Assembly (NCBI GenBank): GCA_025403435.1
Contig: CM046343.1
Coordinates: 30,476,930-30,540,929 of the forward strand
Length of the DNA stretch: 64,000 bases
Origin: Artocarpus heterophyllus
Lineage: Eukaryota; Streptophyta; Magnoliopsida; Rosales; Moraceae
Direction of reading: 5' to 3'
Positions within the stretch are counted from its first letter, which is position 1; every line of letters begins with the position of its first letter. Shown one piece after another: positions 1 through 12,979 of this stretch. The notes beneath the pieces were generated by a model. The model saw nothing but the letters and a program-made list of their open reading frames with translations. It had not been told where the DNA came from and searched no databases. The position numbers and the translations under genes were made by a program.

Positions 1-1470
1 ATTTTTAAATTCTTGTCAAACCCAATTTGTCGGTACACGTTCATGCTAGTTGTACAGTTGGTTTCCAGTCTAATCGAGAGCCAAAAACTAGATATTAGAT
101 AATGCTGTAAACTTCAAGGTAGGGATAATGGCTATCGAAAGTCGTTTTCTTTTGGGTTGGACCGGATTGAAATGCTCTTTGTGTCTGCTCCCACCCTTTA
201 CCGCTGGAACCAAACGCACAAGAAAATAACTCCTGTTGGAGTTTCTGTCGTTGTAGACGGCCCGAGTTTCAGTAACAAGCTTGTAACAAGCTTAATATAT
301 TTATTTGTATCCAACGGCAGCCAACTCGATTTGGCGCAAGGGAAGCTTGCGGGGCACATAACCTATAGGTTCAGGATCGAAACCTAACTCTGACAGTATA
401 GCTTCCGCGCCGTCTCTTTTTCTATAACTCAACCATTATAATCTTTTGACTACATTGCCCCCAACTATTGTGGATTTATATAACGGTCCTTAAAACATCA
501 AATTTTAATAACTAATTCCTTGGATTCGAAATGCTTATCATTTACACTTGTTCAACGAATCCGGGTAAAAGGAACTAATTTAGAGCTATGTGTCAGGAAT
601 TTACCCCAAGAGAACAACTCGGCTGCAGCTTACGTGAGTTATCATTTTAGATAAATTTTTTAGTTTATTGCCCCTGAATTTTCATGGAACTATATGCTGG
701 TCCTTAAACTTTTAAGCTTACTGACTAATTCTCTGAATTCAAAGATTTTGTCAATTACACTTTATTCGATGAATTGGAGTGACAAAGATATGAACTAAGG
801 TAGAGTTATTTGTCAAGAATTTAACCCCCACAAACACAGCTAAGATGCATTGTACATGTTACTTTCTGTCGAAAAAACTACATCATTTACCAATTTGGAG
901 TTATTTGTCAAGAATTTTAAACTGAGCAAGTTGATTACTTTATTCCACATTTAAAGATCTGAGGACCATTTTGCCTATTCAACGGAAGTTCAAGGGGCAT
1001 AAATGCAAACATACTCTTTTTTTTCTCTCTCTCATCAGTCAGATCAATCCTTTTTTTTTTTTTGTTCCCTCCTAATTGTCTCTCTTTTATTCCTTTTCTT
1101 TAAGCTACAATCTGTCGCCTCATGGCAGCAAGTGGAACGTGTACATTGGATAAAAGGAACAGAAACAAAATGAACATTATTCATGGTCAAAATGACCATT
1201 ATTCATCATTGATCATTCTTTGATTAGATGCAAGCACTTGTTTGTTTCACCTAATTAATTCTCCCCTTGTTCTTTTTTTAAAAAAAAAAAAAGAAAAAAG
1301 AAAAATTGCACCCAATTGCCAGAGCACAGACTCTGACATCTAATCATCTATAGTCGGGAAAAAAAAACATAAAAAGCAAAATAAACATTATTAATCACGC
1401 TTGATTAGATGCTAACTGCTATCAATATTATTTGACTGTTTTTGTCTCCTGAACACAGTACAAGTTCACG
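1..1470. other. Intergenic, imperfect internal repeats, no gene seen
   Basis: No open reading frame here looks like a real protein. The stretch contains an imperfect direct duplication: about 480-640 and 690-860 share the order 'ggtccttaaa', 'taattc', 'caattacact', 'gttatttgtcaagaattt'-like blocks, with a third short piece near 890-925. A second repeat pair follows further right: 1470-1530 and 1631-1695 both carry 'cttgagatgat' and 'acaaaaacatctccagtt'. These look like decayed repeats downstream of the epimerase gene. Confidence 0.6.
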
Positions 1471-1830
1471 TACACTTGAGATGATATTAACGATGGAGAA
1501 AGTTACAAAAACATCTCCAGTTCCCTGCAAGGAAAATCAGCAAAAAGTATCAAATTGAACGTTATTAGTCATTCTTGACTAAACGGCTAGCACTATAATC
1601 AGGGACTATCTGTACAATTGAATATACTTCGTGTACACCTTGAGATGATACTAAGTACTAACAATGGAGAAGATTACAAAAACATCTCCAGTTTAAAGTC
1701 GGCAAAAGGCATAAAATTCTCTTGTTCCACTGTTGTGGGGGCAAAAAAAGGCACTGCTCAAAAAAGTGCCGCCAGGCGCCGTTCAATTCACTTGTGTGTC
1801 AGTAATCAGGATCAACAAGGTGAAACTTCA

Positions 1831-4800
1831 TTAGCTTGAATGGAGGAGGAGCAGGTCCAATCTTCCAGTCCATTCTTGACCAGGCTTCAACAAGATGGGG
1901 TTCTCAATTAATGCCCCATCCACACAAAGTGTGCGCTTGTACTCGTCGTCTCCAAAGTCTACCATCGCTTTGGATTTCCTCTCCCATGGATTCCAAACCA
2001 CTGCGGACAAGAAAAGCTCAATGTCAGAGGAAGTCATGTATACAGTATTTTTTGCCATTTCACCTTCCAATACATGTATTGAACATCATAGAGACAAGTT
2101 TGTAACTCATTAACCTTTGTCCTAAAGTTAGGACACCCATGTAATCTTTGTTAAAGAGGCATAGGAGTCTGAGGTATAACATGATCCTCCATGTTGCAGG
2201 AAAAAGTGACGATCAAATTCCAAAATGAATTATCTTTCGTTTAACCTGACTTCAATATTCTCAGGTTTCACTTTTGCATCTTTTAAAAAAGGTGTTTTTA
2301 TAATCCCAGATCCCATATAGAGCTGCTGATAATAATTACAATGCTTGAATTTTGAAATTTTTGTTTCGTCTTATGACCCCCAGTTTAGGACTTTGAGGAG
2401 GTTATAACATAAAAGAATGCCAAAAATGTTAACAGTCTGTGTTTAAAATTTAGGCAAGGAAATGAATGGTACCAACATCCGGAAGTCCCTCCTTCATTAT
2501 GACAAATGTCCGCTTCTTCTCATGATCCAAAATAGCCGCCTTGCTTGAAGTGCTAAGATACACTCGATCCACCTGCTAGAAAGAAACAGAGAAGTGAAAC
2601 CTCGACAAGCAGGATACTTCCAATCTGTTAACAACCAAATGAACACGATTGCATTGGAAATTTTGTTCCCGTGAGTTCTAAAAGTGAGGTTTTCTGTCAC
2701 ACTTTACCTCAGATTCAAATGTTAAGGAATCTCCTTGATCAGTGAAGCGCTCTCTCTGACGTAGGTTGTCAAGATAGTCTTGAGTCTCCAGGCCTTCAAT
2801 CCTCACTTCACTGTTAGACAATGTATATGTGACCCTTGCTTAACGCTCAGAACATAATGAAATTGAAAGCTAACATGATTCTAATAGAAATGGCTCACAT
2901 TCAAATTCTCATATTTATAAGAAAAACCAACCTGACTTGAACTTTGCCTACCTGATGTCAGAGATGGAGAAATATGTATGAAAGGCAAATGAGAAACTGA
3001 AAGGCTTGCAATTCATGTTCCTGACGCGTGCAATCAAAGATAGATTCCCATCAGCCCCCAAACAGACCCTCAGACGAAGCTCGAAACTGGGAGAAACATG
3101 ATTCAATCGTCATTTTCTCAATATAATTCAATCGCCATTTTCTCAATATTTGTTTTTGCACAAAAGTGAACTTTCATATGTGGCTGATTTCTTCGAAAAC
3201 TTTAAACAACGAATGACCATAAATTATTTTAACCATAGAAGATCATACCTGTGTGGCCAGACCTTGAGATCTTCATCAGACGGCTTGAGCAGCAAATCAA
3301 TGAATGTCTTTCCAGCGAAATTAATACCTTGCACAAAAGGTGGAGGATTCTTTTCAATGACCCAAAGCTTGTTCCTGGCAAACCCGTGTTGCTCCAGAGT
3401 TCCTCTGTTTCCAAACTACGAATTAAAAATCAAACCAAACCCCGTTATTAAGATGTAATGAAATTTTTAGATGATGAAACATACATGTACTCAACATGCA
3501 TATATTTACCTGTGGGAAACAAATTTGGATTCCTCCACGGACTGCCTTTGGTGGCTTAAAGACTGCCTACAGCAGTTGAATAAGAAAAAAAAGGGACAAC
3601 GAAAGGGACCAGAATTTTGTCAGAAGATATCAATGACAGATAAACAAGAAGATTAAATTGACGGAAAAGAAAAAGAAAGGAATCAGCCCGTACAAACATG
3701 TTACCAAAAATGCAGAACTGCCTTTCTTGGAGGCTTTTGCCCATCCACTCAAAACTTCTTGAACAAATTGCAAATTCCAATTTTTTGGAAGGTTTTATCA
3801 ACGCATGTAAACTTGTAAATCAATTGCAAAAATTCCCATTTCTTGGGGTGGTTCTCATTTTGCAAATAGTTCAAGACCGAAAAAAAAGAGCTATGCAGCA
3901 ACCCATAAGACAAAAAGTGTTAGAAAAATGGCAATTGGATGAATGAGAAATTGATGCTCATTGGTGGAGATTAATGGAGGTCATAAACCTCATATTGTAA
4001 CACCCAAAGGCATGGACTAATAGGTGATTATGAGCTTCATAATCATGAAAAATAGAGGGTTACACCCAATGGTTTAATGTGAGATTATGAACACCATTAT
4101 CATAATTATGAGCTTCATAATCATGAAAATGGAGGGTTACAACCAATGGTTTAATAGGAGATTATGAGCACCATTATCATGGGAAATGGAAGGTTGCAAC
4201 CAATGTTATTATGCACATAAATTCTGAATAATGCCTCATTATAATATGGATTGTAACTTCTATTCTCTTAAGCCTATATAATGAACTCTCCTCCACATGT
4301 TTGATACATACAATTGCATAGAATTTGCACTCACCAAGTCATAGAGTTTTTCCTTAGTTTTTCAAGTTCTACCAAGTTTTGTTGTAGTCGTTTTTGGTGA
4401 TAGAAGAAAAACACTGTTTCAAGTTCGCCGGAAACGGTATCCCATTGTGCTTAAGATTCCGTTGCTAGTCGTTGTATCCTGGGAGACAGACGTCCGTCGT
4501 ATCCTCGTGCACAACCGGAGGGGACGAATCTGTTTTAAGGAAAGCGTGACCTACACGTGCCTCGACTATTTCTGTTCAATTTCCATATTGCATTGCTTCC
4601 ATTGAAGGTTTTGTTGTATTTGTTTTCTTTAATTTCAATTTCTAATTTTTTTTTCAATTGTAACCTGTTCATTTTATCCATGCAATATATTGTTTGCAAT
4701 TCTTGGTAATAGTACATACAATATTGTGCTAACAATCTTAAAACAGAATCGCTTTTGAAGATGGACAGGTTACTAGAACGGAGAAATAAATCTTATTATT

Positions 4801-5011
4801 TCCTTCTGGAATTTTCGTTTTACTATAGATTTTTGTTTGCTTGTATATTTGATTATGACCATTTGTTAAGTTTCAACTTCTATAAATTTGGTTGGCTTCT
4901 GATATTGGTTTTTGTTATTGTTATAAACGTTTGATTTTTTTGAATATTTGAATTGATCATTCAGGTTGCTTTTTATTGATCTGTTCGTGAACTTTTGTTC
5001 TTGTTTTATGC

Positions 5012-5043
<32 letters not shown>

Positions 5044-8000
5044 TAATTAGTTAACGTTTTGTGCATAATCTGTAAAAGTTTTGTTTCGTTCCTGTATGTT
5101 TACATTTTAAATATAAAAAGGAACTGTTCGTGTAATAGTTATAACAAAAGAATTGCTATACATATATTTTACGTTTCCATGGTGATTATAGACATTGAGT
5201 TTTGAGTATGGAAAAGTCTTTTATACTATTTCGTTCAAGTATTAATTTGGTTCGATTTCTTTATTTCATTTAATTGTAATTTTGATTATGTGCTTTCAAT
5301 CAAAATGTTATATAACTTTAACATTAGTGATATAATTGCTTTTCGCATTAGTATACATTTTGACATTTAACTATTACGGTTCTATTTGCCTGTGATCATT
5401 TAGTGTCAAGTTTGTAAACTTTTGGTATTATTGCTTCTATTTGTGCTGCCTGCTTGGCTGTTTTTTTTTTTATAAACACATGGTGTTATAAGTATGTACA
5501 GTTTTATATATTGATTTGAATAACATTTGTTTCCTATTGGAATCAGTTACTTCCTCATAATTGTTGGAGGTTTGCATTTTTATTATAAGTTACTGCTAAG
5601 TTTTTTTTTTGTTTCGTCTTTTATTATATATGTATAGTTATATTACAGTTTCTATAAACAGTTTTATATAATTTGTTTTGTTTTGATTTGTTGTTAATAA
5701 CAGATTGTTTAACATTTTATTGTTATCAATCTGTTTCTTTAATTTCAAAGGAAACTAATTTTGGTGTCATTTTTCAGTTGATTGAAGTTCATTGAAGAAA
5801 TAGGTGATAACATGAATGTTGTTCCAACTGAGAATGTTCCAACTGGGAGCACTTTTGAGACACCGATGCCATCTCCTAGGGTCCATGCTTCAACCTCGAC
5901 ACAACCTTTGTTGGTTACGGTTCTTGTGAACCACAATGAAAAACCTGAAAAATTTAATGGACTGAACTTTAAAACTTGGCAACAAAAAATGTTGTTCTAT
6001 TTGACAACACTGAATCTTGCGAGATTCTTGAAAGAGGATCCTCCTACTGTTAGAGAGGATGAAACAGATGCTCAGACCTTGCTTGCTGTTGAAGCATGGA
6101 AGCATTCTGACTTCTTATGCAAGAATTATATTTTGAATGGCTTGACTGATGCACTTTATAATGTGTACAGTCCGAAAAAAACGGCCAAAGAAGTATGGGA
6201 GTCTTTGGACCATAAATACAAAATAGAAGATGCTGGTGCTAAGAAGTTCATAGTTGGACGGTTCATGAACTACAGAATGGTGGATTCTAAGACTATAATT
6301 AGTCAAGTACAAGAACTGCAATTACTCATTCATGAAATTCATGCTGAAGGAATGGTAATTAGTGAGTCTTTCCAGGTAGCTGCAATCATAGAGATGCTAC
6401 CCCCTGCGTGGAATGACTTCAAGAACTATCTGAAGCACAAGCGTAAAGAGATGAGCGTTGAAGATCTTATTGTTCGACTTCGCATTGAGGAAGACAATAG
6501 AATATCTGAGAAAAAGCTTTTTAACAAGTTTGTTGCCAAAGCAAATGTGGTGGAGCATGATAAAAGCTCCAAGAACAAGAAAACCAAGTCGGGGTTCAAG
6601 CTGGGGCCTAAGGGTGGAATTTCAAAGAAGCAGAAATTCCAAGGAAAATGTTTCAACTGTGACAAGGTGGGTCACAAGTCGGCAGATTGTAGGCTGCCAA
6701 AGAGAAACAAGAAGAAAGAGGCTAATGTGGTGGACACCATCACACAAGAAGTGTCAGACATTAGTCTCTCTGCCGTGGTCTCTGAAGTCAACATGGTGGA
6801 CTCCAACCCAAAGGAGTGGTGGCTAGACACTGGGGCCACACGCCATGTCTGCTGTGATAGAGCTGCTTTTGTTGAACTCGTACTGTTAGAAGTTGGGGAA
6901 AAGCTATATATGGGCAACTCTGCCACATCTGAGATCAAGAGCCAAGGGATGGTGGTTCTAAAAATGACATCAGGCAAGGAAGTCAAGCTGCAAAATGTGT
7001 TGTATGTGCCTGATATTCGAAAGAATCTCATTTCTGGAATTCTACTGAGTTCACATGGCTTCAAGATGGTTTTTGAAGCTGATAAAATGGTTTTGTCTAA
7101 ACATGGAATGTATGTGGGAAAGGGTTATGTGAAAGATGGGATGTGGAAAATGAATGTAATGGCTGTTAAGCCCAATTCCATCAATATAATTAAAAAGTCT
7201 TCCACTTATATGCTTGAGTCTTCTAATTTATGGCATAGTAGACTAAGTCATGTTAATTATAATACTTTGCGTAGATTAATTAACTTGGATCACATACCCA
7301 CATTTAATATTGATCCCAAACACAAATGTGAAATATGTGTAGAGGCAAAACTAACGAGATCTTCATACCAAATGATTGATAGAAATACTGAGCCACTTGA
7401 TTTGATACATAGCGATGTTTGTGATTTAAAATTTATTCAAACTAGAGGTGGGAATAAATATTTTGTTACATTCATAGATGATAGCACAAAATATTGCTAT
7501 GTATATTTGCTTAAAAGCAAAGATGAAGTTATAAAGAAGTTTGCTCTCTATAAGCAAGAAGTTGAAAACCAACTTAATAAGAAAATTAAGATGGTAAGAA
7601 GTGACCGTGGTGGTGAATATGTAGAACCATTTAGTGAATTTTGCGCACAACATGGTATTATCCACGAGGTTACGCCACCCTATTCACCTCAGTCAAATGG
7701 TGTGGCTGAACGCAAAAATCGTACCTTAAAGGATATGATGAATGCGATGCTGATAAGTTCTGGATTGCCACAGAACATGTGGGGAGAAGCCATTTTATCG
7801 GCTAATTACCTTTTAAATAAGGTACCCCGGAAGAAAGAAGACAAGACCCCTTATGAATTGTGGAAAGCTAGAAAGCCTTCTTACAAATACTTGAGAGTAT
7901 GGGGGTGTCTTGCAAAGGTAATGGTACCTATACCAAAGAAGATGAGAATAAGTCCTAAAAAGGTTGATTGCATCTTTGTTGGCTATGCCTACAACAGTAG

Positions 8001-11000
8001 TGCTTATCGGTTCCTCGTGTATGAATCTAAAAACCCTGAGATTCACAAGAACACGATAATGGAATCTAGGAATGCATCATTTTTTGAACATGTATTTCCT
8101 TGCAAATCCAAAGAGGATGGTCCAAGTTCATCTAAACGAACGTTTAAGATTATTGAAGAGAATAGTCAGGATCATCAAGAAGTTGAAACCGAATATGAAG
8201 AGGAAGAGCCTAGACGAAGCAAAAGAGCAAGGATAGAAAAATCATTTGGACCTGACTTTCTGACCTACATGCTAGAGGCTGAACCTCAAACTTTCAAAGA
8301 AGCTGTAAGCTTATCTGAGGGTCCTTTATGGAAAGAAGCCATAAAGGGTGAAATTGATTCCATCATGCAGAATCATACTTGGAAATTAGTGAACCTTCCT
8401 CTAGGAAGTAAACCGCTAAGTTCTAAGTGGATTTTCAAACTCAAAATGAAAGCTGATGGAACGATTGACAAGTATAAGGCTAGACTTATTATAAAAGGTT
8501 ATAGACAAAAAGAAGGCCTTGATTACTTTAATACTTATTCTCCTATAACGAGAATAACCTTCATAAGAATGATTATAGCGATTACCGCCTTGCGGAATCT
8601 TGAAGTACATCAGAAGGATGTAAAGACTGCTTTTCTTAATGGAGACCTTGAAGAGGAAATTTATATGGAACAACCAGAAGGTTGTATTGCTCCAGGACAA
8701 GAAAAGAAAGTCTGCAAATTGGTGAAGTCTTTGTGTGGGCTTAAACAAGCACCAAAGCAATGGCATGAGAAATTTGACAATGTTATGATGTCAAATGGCT
8801 TCAAATTAATGAGTGTGACAAGTGTATTTATGTCAAAAGAACAGACAATGGATATGTTATTCTTTGTCTGTATGTAGATGACATGCTAATCGTCGGTAGC
8901 AATGATCGGATGATCAAATCTACTAAAGATATATTGAACTCTAGGTTTGACATGAAAGACATGGGACCTGCCGATGTGATTTTAGGAATCAAAATCAAAA
9001 GGTCGCCTGATGGACTCATCTTGAGCCAGTCACACTATGTGGATAAGATACTTGACAAATTTAGTAAAAATGACACTGGTGTGGCCAGAACATCAATTGA
9101 TACTAGTCAACATCTGTCCAAAAATAGAGGAGAAAGTATATCACAGGTGGAATATGCTAGAGCGATAGGCAGTTTATGTACTTAATGAATTGTACAAGAC
9201 CAGATATTGCCTATGCTATAAGTAGTCTAAGTAGATTCACGAGTAATCTAGGAGATGATCACTGGAAAGCGATTGTTAGAGTACTCAGATACTTACGGTA
9301 TACTCGTAATTATGGGCTACATTATACAAGAGATCCTGCTGTTCTTGAAGGGTATTCTGACGCGAGTTGGATATCTGATATACAGGATTCTAAAGCTACA
9401 AGTGGATATGTATTCACTTTGGGAGGTGCAGCAGTTTCATGGAAGTCTTCAAAGCAGACGGTAATAACCAGATCTACTATGGAATCTGAATTTGTAGCTT
9501 TGGATAAAAGCGGTGAAGAAGCTGAATGGCTAAGGAATTTCTTGGAGGATATCCCTGAATGGCCTAAACCTATGCCTGCAATATGCATACATTGTGATAA
9601 TCAATCTGCTATTGGCAGGGCACAGAATGTGATGTACAATGGTAAGTCGAGGCATATACGTCGTCGACATAATACCGTTAGACAACTAATCTCAACTGGA
9701 GTCATGACAATAGACTATGTAAGGTCTAAAGAAAATATTGCGGATCCGTTAACCAAAGGACTGAATAGAGATCAAGTTGAGAAAACTTCAAGAGGAATGG
9801 GACTTAAGCCCATAAAAGAATAGGTCGAAACAGTGGAAACCCAACCTTGTTGACTGGAGATCCCAAGATCTAGGTTCAATGGGATAACTAAATTGAATAG
9901 ACTGAGTAAGATCACTGTGGGGGTTACCCCAACCCATTCCTATAATAAAAACAGTGATGCCCGTAGGGAAAGGTTAAGCAGTTTGCTTTTAATGATTCTT
10001 ATGCGTCGAATACGTTGAGAATTCGAGCGGAGTAATACGGGTTACTCTTAAGTAAGAAATCACCTATGTGAGAGAGAAGTGGGGCCGCTTCAAAGGAGAA
10101 TTGCTAGGGCTCAATTCTTTAGAAACTCTTGCAGAACCAGAGAGATGTTCATGGCCAAAATGAACATAACCATGAGAATTGAAACTGTGTCAGGAAAATA
10201 TCTGTGTTAGGTATGTTATCGTTTACACAAATGGCAGAACAGTTCAAGGACATCGCGTCTACTAGTCAGCCAGTAAAATAAACATACTTTCACAAGGGAA
10301 GGTTCAAGGGTTAACGCCTACCTATCCTATGCAGATATTAACCGTAGAACTCTATCATCGTGTAGTGTCTTCGTTTTTCCTCTGTAGTTTGTCAATTTCA
10401 TTCATGTGGGGGATTGTTAGAAAAATGGCAATTGGATAAATGAGAAATTGATGCTCATTGGTGGAGATTAATGGAGGTCATAAACCTCATATTGTAACAC
10501 CCAAAGGCATGGATTAATAGGTGATTATGAGCTTCATAATCATGAAAAATAGAGGGTTACACCCAATGGTTTAATGTGAGATTATGAACACCATTATCAT
10601 AATTATGAGCTTCATAATCATGAAAATGGAGGGTTACAACCAATGGTTTAATGGGAGATTATGAGCACCATTATCATGGGAAATGGAAGGTTGCAACCAA
10701 TGTTATTATGCACATAAATTCTGAATAATGCCTCATTATAATATGGATTGTAACTTCTATTCTCTTAAGCCTATATAATGAACTCTCCTCCACATGTTTG
10801 ATACATACAATTGCATAGAATTTGCACTCACCAAGTCATAGAGTTTTTCCTTAGTTTTTCAAGTTCTACCAAGTTTTGTTGTAGTCGTTTTTGGTGATAG
10901 AAGAAAAACACTGTTTCAAGTTTGCCGGAAACGGTATCCCATTGTGCTTAAGATTCCGTTGCTAGTCGTTGTATCCTGGGAGACAGACGTCCGTCGTATC

Positions 11001-12098
11001 CTCGTGCACAACCGGAGGGGACGAATCTGTTTTAAGGAAAGCGTGACCTACACGTGCCTCGACTATTTCTGTTCAATTTCCATATTGCATTGCTTCCATT
11101 GAAGGTTTTGTTGTATTTGTTTTCTTTAATTTCAATTTCTAATTTTTTTTTCAATTGTAACCTGTTCATTTTATCCATGCAATATATTGTTTGCAATTCT
11201 TGGTAATAGTACATACAATATTGTGCTAACAAAAAGAAGAAAGAAAATCGAAAACTTTCAAGAAGTTCACCTCATTACTAGTGAACAAAGGAATTAGAAC
11301 TATCTCATTCGGATTTGTAAACCAAATTGCAAAACCCCCATTTCTTGAAGGGTTTTACAATTCTGTGAATAGTGTGAGACTAAAACAGGCATTTTTTCAC
11401 GGGTATGAACATATCAATATGCTTCAGAATTTCTACGACCATAAACAAGGCAATAAAACATGAAAACCAATAAAGAAAAAATAAAAAATAAAAGAACTTT
11501 GAGAAGTTTACCTTACTACTAGTGAACAACAACTCTTCTCCACGGTCAGACGTCCAAGAACGAACCTGACCTCCATACAAGCTTACCTATAGTCATACGA
11601 CACAAAAGAATGCTCAATCTAAAGAACAAAATCAAGAAACGAGATCCAAAACTAGAATTTGTCGATTTCACACTCCAATTTTCATTTTTTTTCCATCATG
11701 CAAACAAGAAAAGAGATTCAGAACTAGGATTTGTCAGTTCTACATTCTAATTTTCACTATTTTTTTAACAGCAGAATGTAAACAAGAACGGAGATTCGAT
11801 TCAAGAACTTGCAATGCCATTCGGCCAAATTTCTACGAACACCAAATTCTCAGCAAAGAACACATGAAAAATCAAAGCACAAAACGAAAGGGTAATCGAA
11901 AGTGGAAACCGATCGATCAAGCAGCCATGAACGAGCAAAAGATAGTAAAGAACAAAAACTAACCCGCGCAGAAAAGCCCCCAGAACTCCTGAGAAGAACC
12001 TGATCGACTCCATTTCTGTCCTTCGCCACATCCACTGAGCCTCCTTTCTGACCACTACTCGTTCCTTTCTGATCACTACTCGTTCCAGAAGTGCTCAT
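1831..12098 (-). CDS. Glucose-6-phosphate 1-epimerase-like protein (aldose 1-epimerase superfamily)
   Basis: Eight exons, all in phase with GT-AG borders: 12098-11964, 11586-11512, 3566-3510, 3415-3249, 3086-2952, 2810-2708, 2572-2473, 2000-1831. They join to 942 nt, 313 residues, about the usual length for the plant family related to yeast YMR099C, which interconverts alpha and beta anomers of hexose 6-phosphates. Recognisable family blocks in order are YGGQV (about residue 49), [26 protein letters not shown] (H181, the conserved histidine), VDRVYL, VVVWNPWE and the C-terminal LCVDGA/KPGQEW segment. The Ser- and Gly-rich first 30 residues are poorly conserved in the family; no clear targeting peptide is visible. 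The start is the only ATG at the head of exon 1, followed by an in-phase donor. Intron 2 carries a 7.3-kb Copia element in antisense orientation; without it the intron would be about 626 nt. No stop or frameshift disturbs the exons, so the gene may still work if the long intron is spliced. Family assignment is strong; the substrate is inferred. Confidence 0.9.
3918..4734 (+). repeat. 5' LTR of the Copia element at 3918-11231
   Basis: The 817-bp LTR has a TATA-like box CTATATAAT at 4274-4282. Upstream of it lie two tandem copies of a roughly 79-bp module (about 4022-4100 and 4103-4180). Each contains a near-palindrome, ATTATGAGCTTCATAAT, and the block GAGGGTTAC followed by CCAATGGTTTAAT. This is the usual position for enhancer modules in U3, but function is inference. 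Confidence 0.93.
5812..9823 (+). pseudogene. Copia gag-pol polyprotein broken by two single-base frameshifts
   Basis: I place the start at 5812; an ATG 30 nt upstream is also possible. An open frame runs to 8877. Seen in order are a UBN2-type gag (about 5940-6560), a CCHC knuckle [14 protein letters not shown] (6649-6690), protease motif DTGA near 6826, a GAG-pre-integrase block [10 protein letters not shown], integrase motifs [14 protein letters not shown] and AERKNRTL, and the start of RT. At about 8803-8808 the frame shifts by one base; the YVDD active site (8870-8881) lies in the new frame. A second one-base loss near 9174 moves RNase H (GYSDAS from about 9349, and ADPLTKGL) into a third frame. 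So the integrase is uninterrupted but RT and RNase H are split. Such a copy could only move with help from an intact relative. Confidence 0.92.
10415..11231 (+). repeat. 3' LTR of the Copia element at 3918-11231
   Basis: This copy has the same length (817 bp) as the 5' LTR and four transitions against it. It is followed directly by the second copy of the AAAAG target duplication. Confidence 0.94.
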
Positions 12099-12199
12099 CT
12101 TCGAACAACTTTCTCTCTCTTCCTCTTTCTCTTTCTCTCTCTAAAAACTCAAACACTGCGAAAACTAGAAAGACCGAGAACCGACTTCTCTAACGCCGA

Positions 12200-12945
12200 C
12201 AATATATACGACGATTTCATGAGCCTTTCTTTTTCTGAGCAGTTGAAAAATCAAGAATTTCCTGTGAAGAAAAAAGATAAAAAAAAAAAAGAATTTCCCC
12301 TTTTTCTCGTGAAAGGAAACCAGATTCCCAACTACCAATTTAACTAACTAATTTCTCTCTCTTTGGAAGAGGCAGAAGAAGAAACATGAGACTGAAGCAA
12401 ACTTCCAGAAACGGTTATGCTTAGCATTTATGATGGGAAAAAAGATTTCAATAAAATGATTTTCTCTTTTTTTTTATTTAGTATTATTTATTTATTTATT
12501 TGGTTTTTTTGGGGGTCAGAGATTTTGTACTTGTGTAATCTTTTGAACATATCTAAGGAGGGTTTTGACAAATTTATGTGAAGTTCAAAAAGAAAAAGAG
12601 AAAAAAAAAAAGTTGAGAAAAACAAAATATTGGTCTAAATAACGAGAATTGACAACCATTAATGTTGCTTTATTTCTTTTTCTTTTACTTTTTTTTTTTT
12701 CCACACGGCCTGATGTGGAATAAAAAGTCTCAACATGCGAGCGCAGATTAACAGAAATAACTACCCTTTGAAAAAGGAACATAAACTATGAAAGCTATGC
12801 CCATAGAAGTTTTTTGCTAAATTTTTGCCCCTAAAAGATTCTTTATCTTCATTTGCGCCCCCCAAGAGCATGTCAAATTTTTTGGTTGGTTGGGGGGTGG
12901 TCTTTGAGATGTTCAGTGAAGGATGGGAAAAAGGTATTTTGAAAA

Positions 12946-12979
<34 letters not shown>

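Larger units (their letters stand above)
3918..11231 (+). mobile_element. Complete Ty1/Copia LTR retrotransposon in intron 2 of the epimerase gene
   Basis: Two 817-bp LTRs (3918-4734, 10415-11231) begin TGTTAG and end CTAACA and differ at only four positions, all transitions, by my reading. The 5-bp target duplication AAAAG is present on both sides (3913-3917, 11232-11236). Internal order is gag, CCHC knuckle, protease, integrase, RT, RNase H, which is the Copia order. A purine-rich tract (about 10405-10414, GTGGGGGA) precedes the 3' LTR. The AT-rich leader 4735-5781 holds a (TA)n run near 5019-5042 and no evident ORF; 9824-10414 is non-coding. The element runs opposite to the host gene. LTR similarity means a recent insertion. 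Confidence 0.95.
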
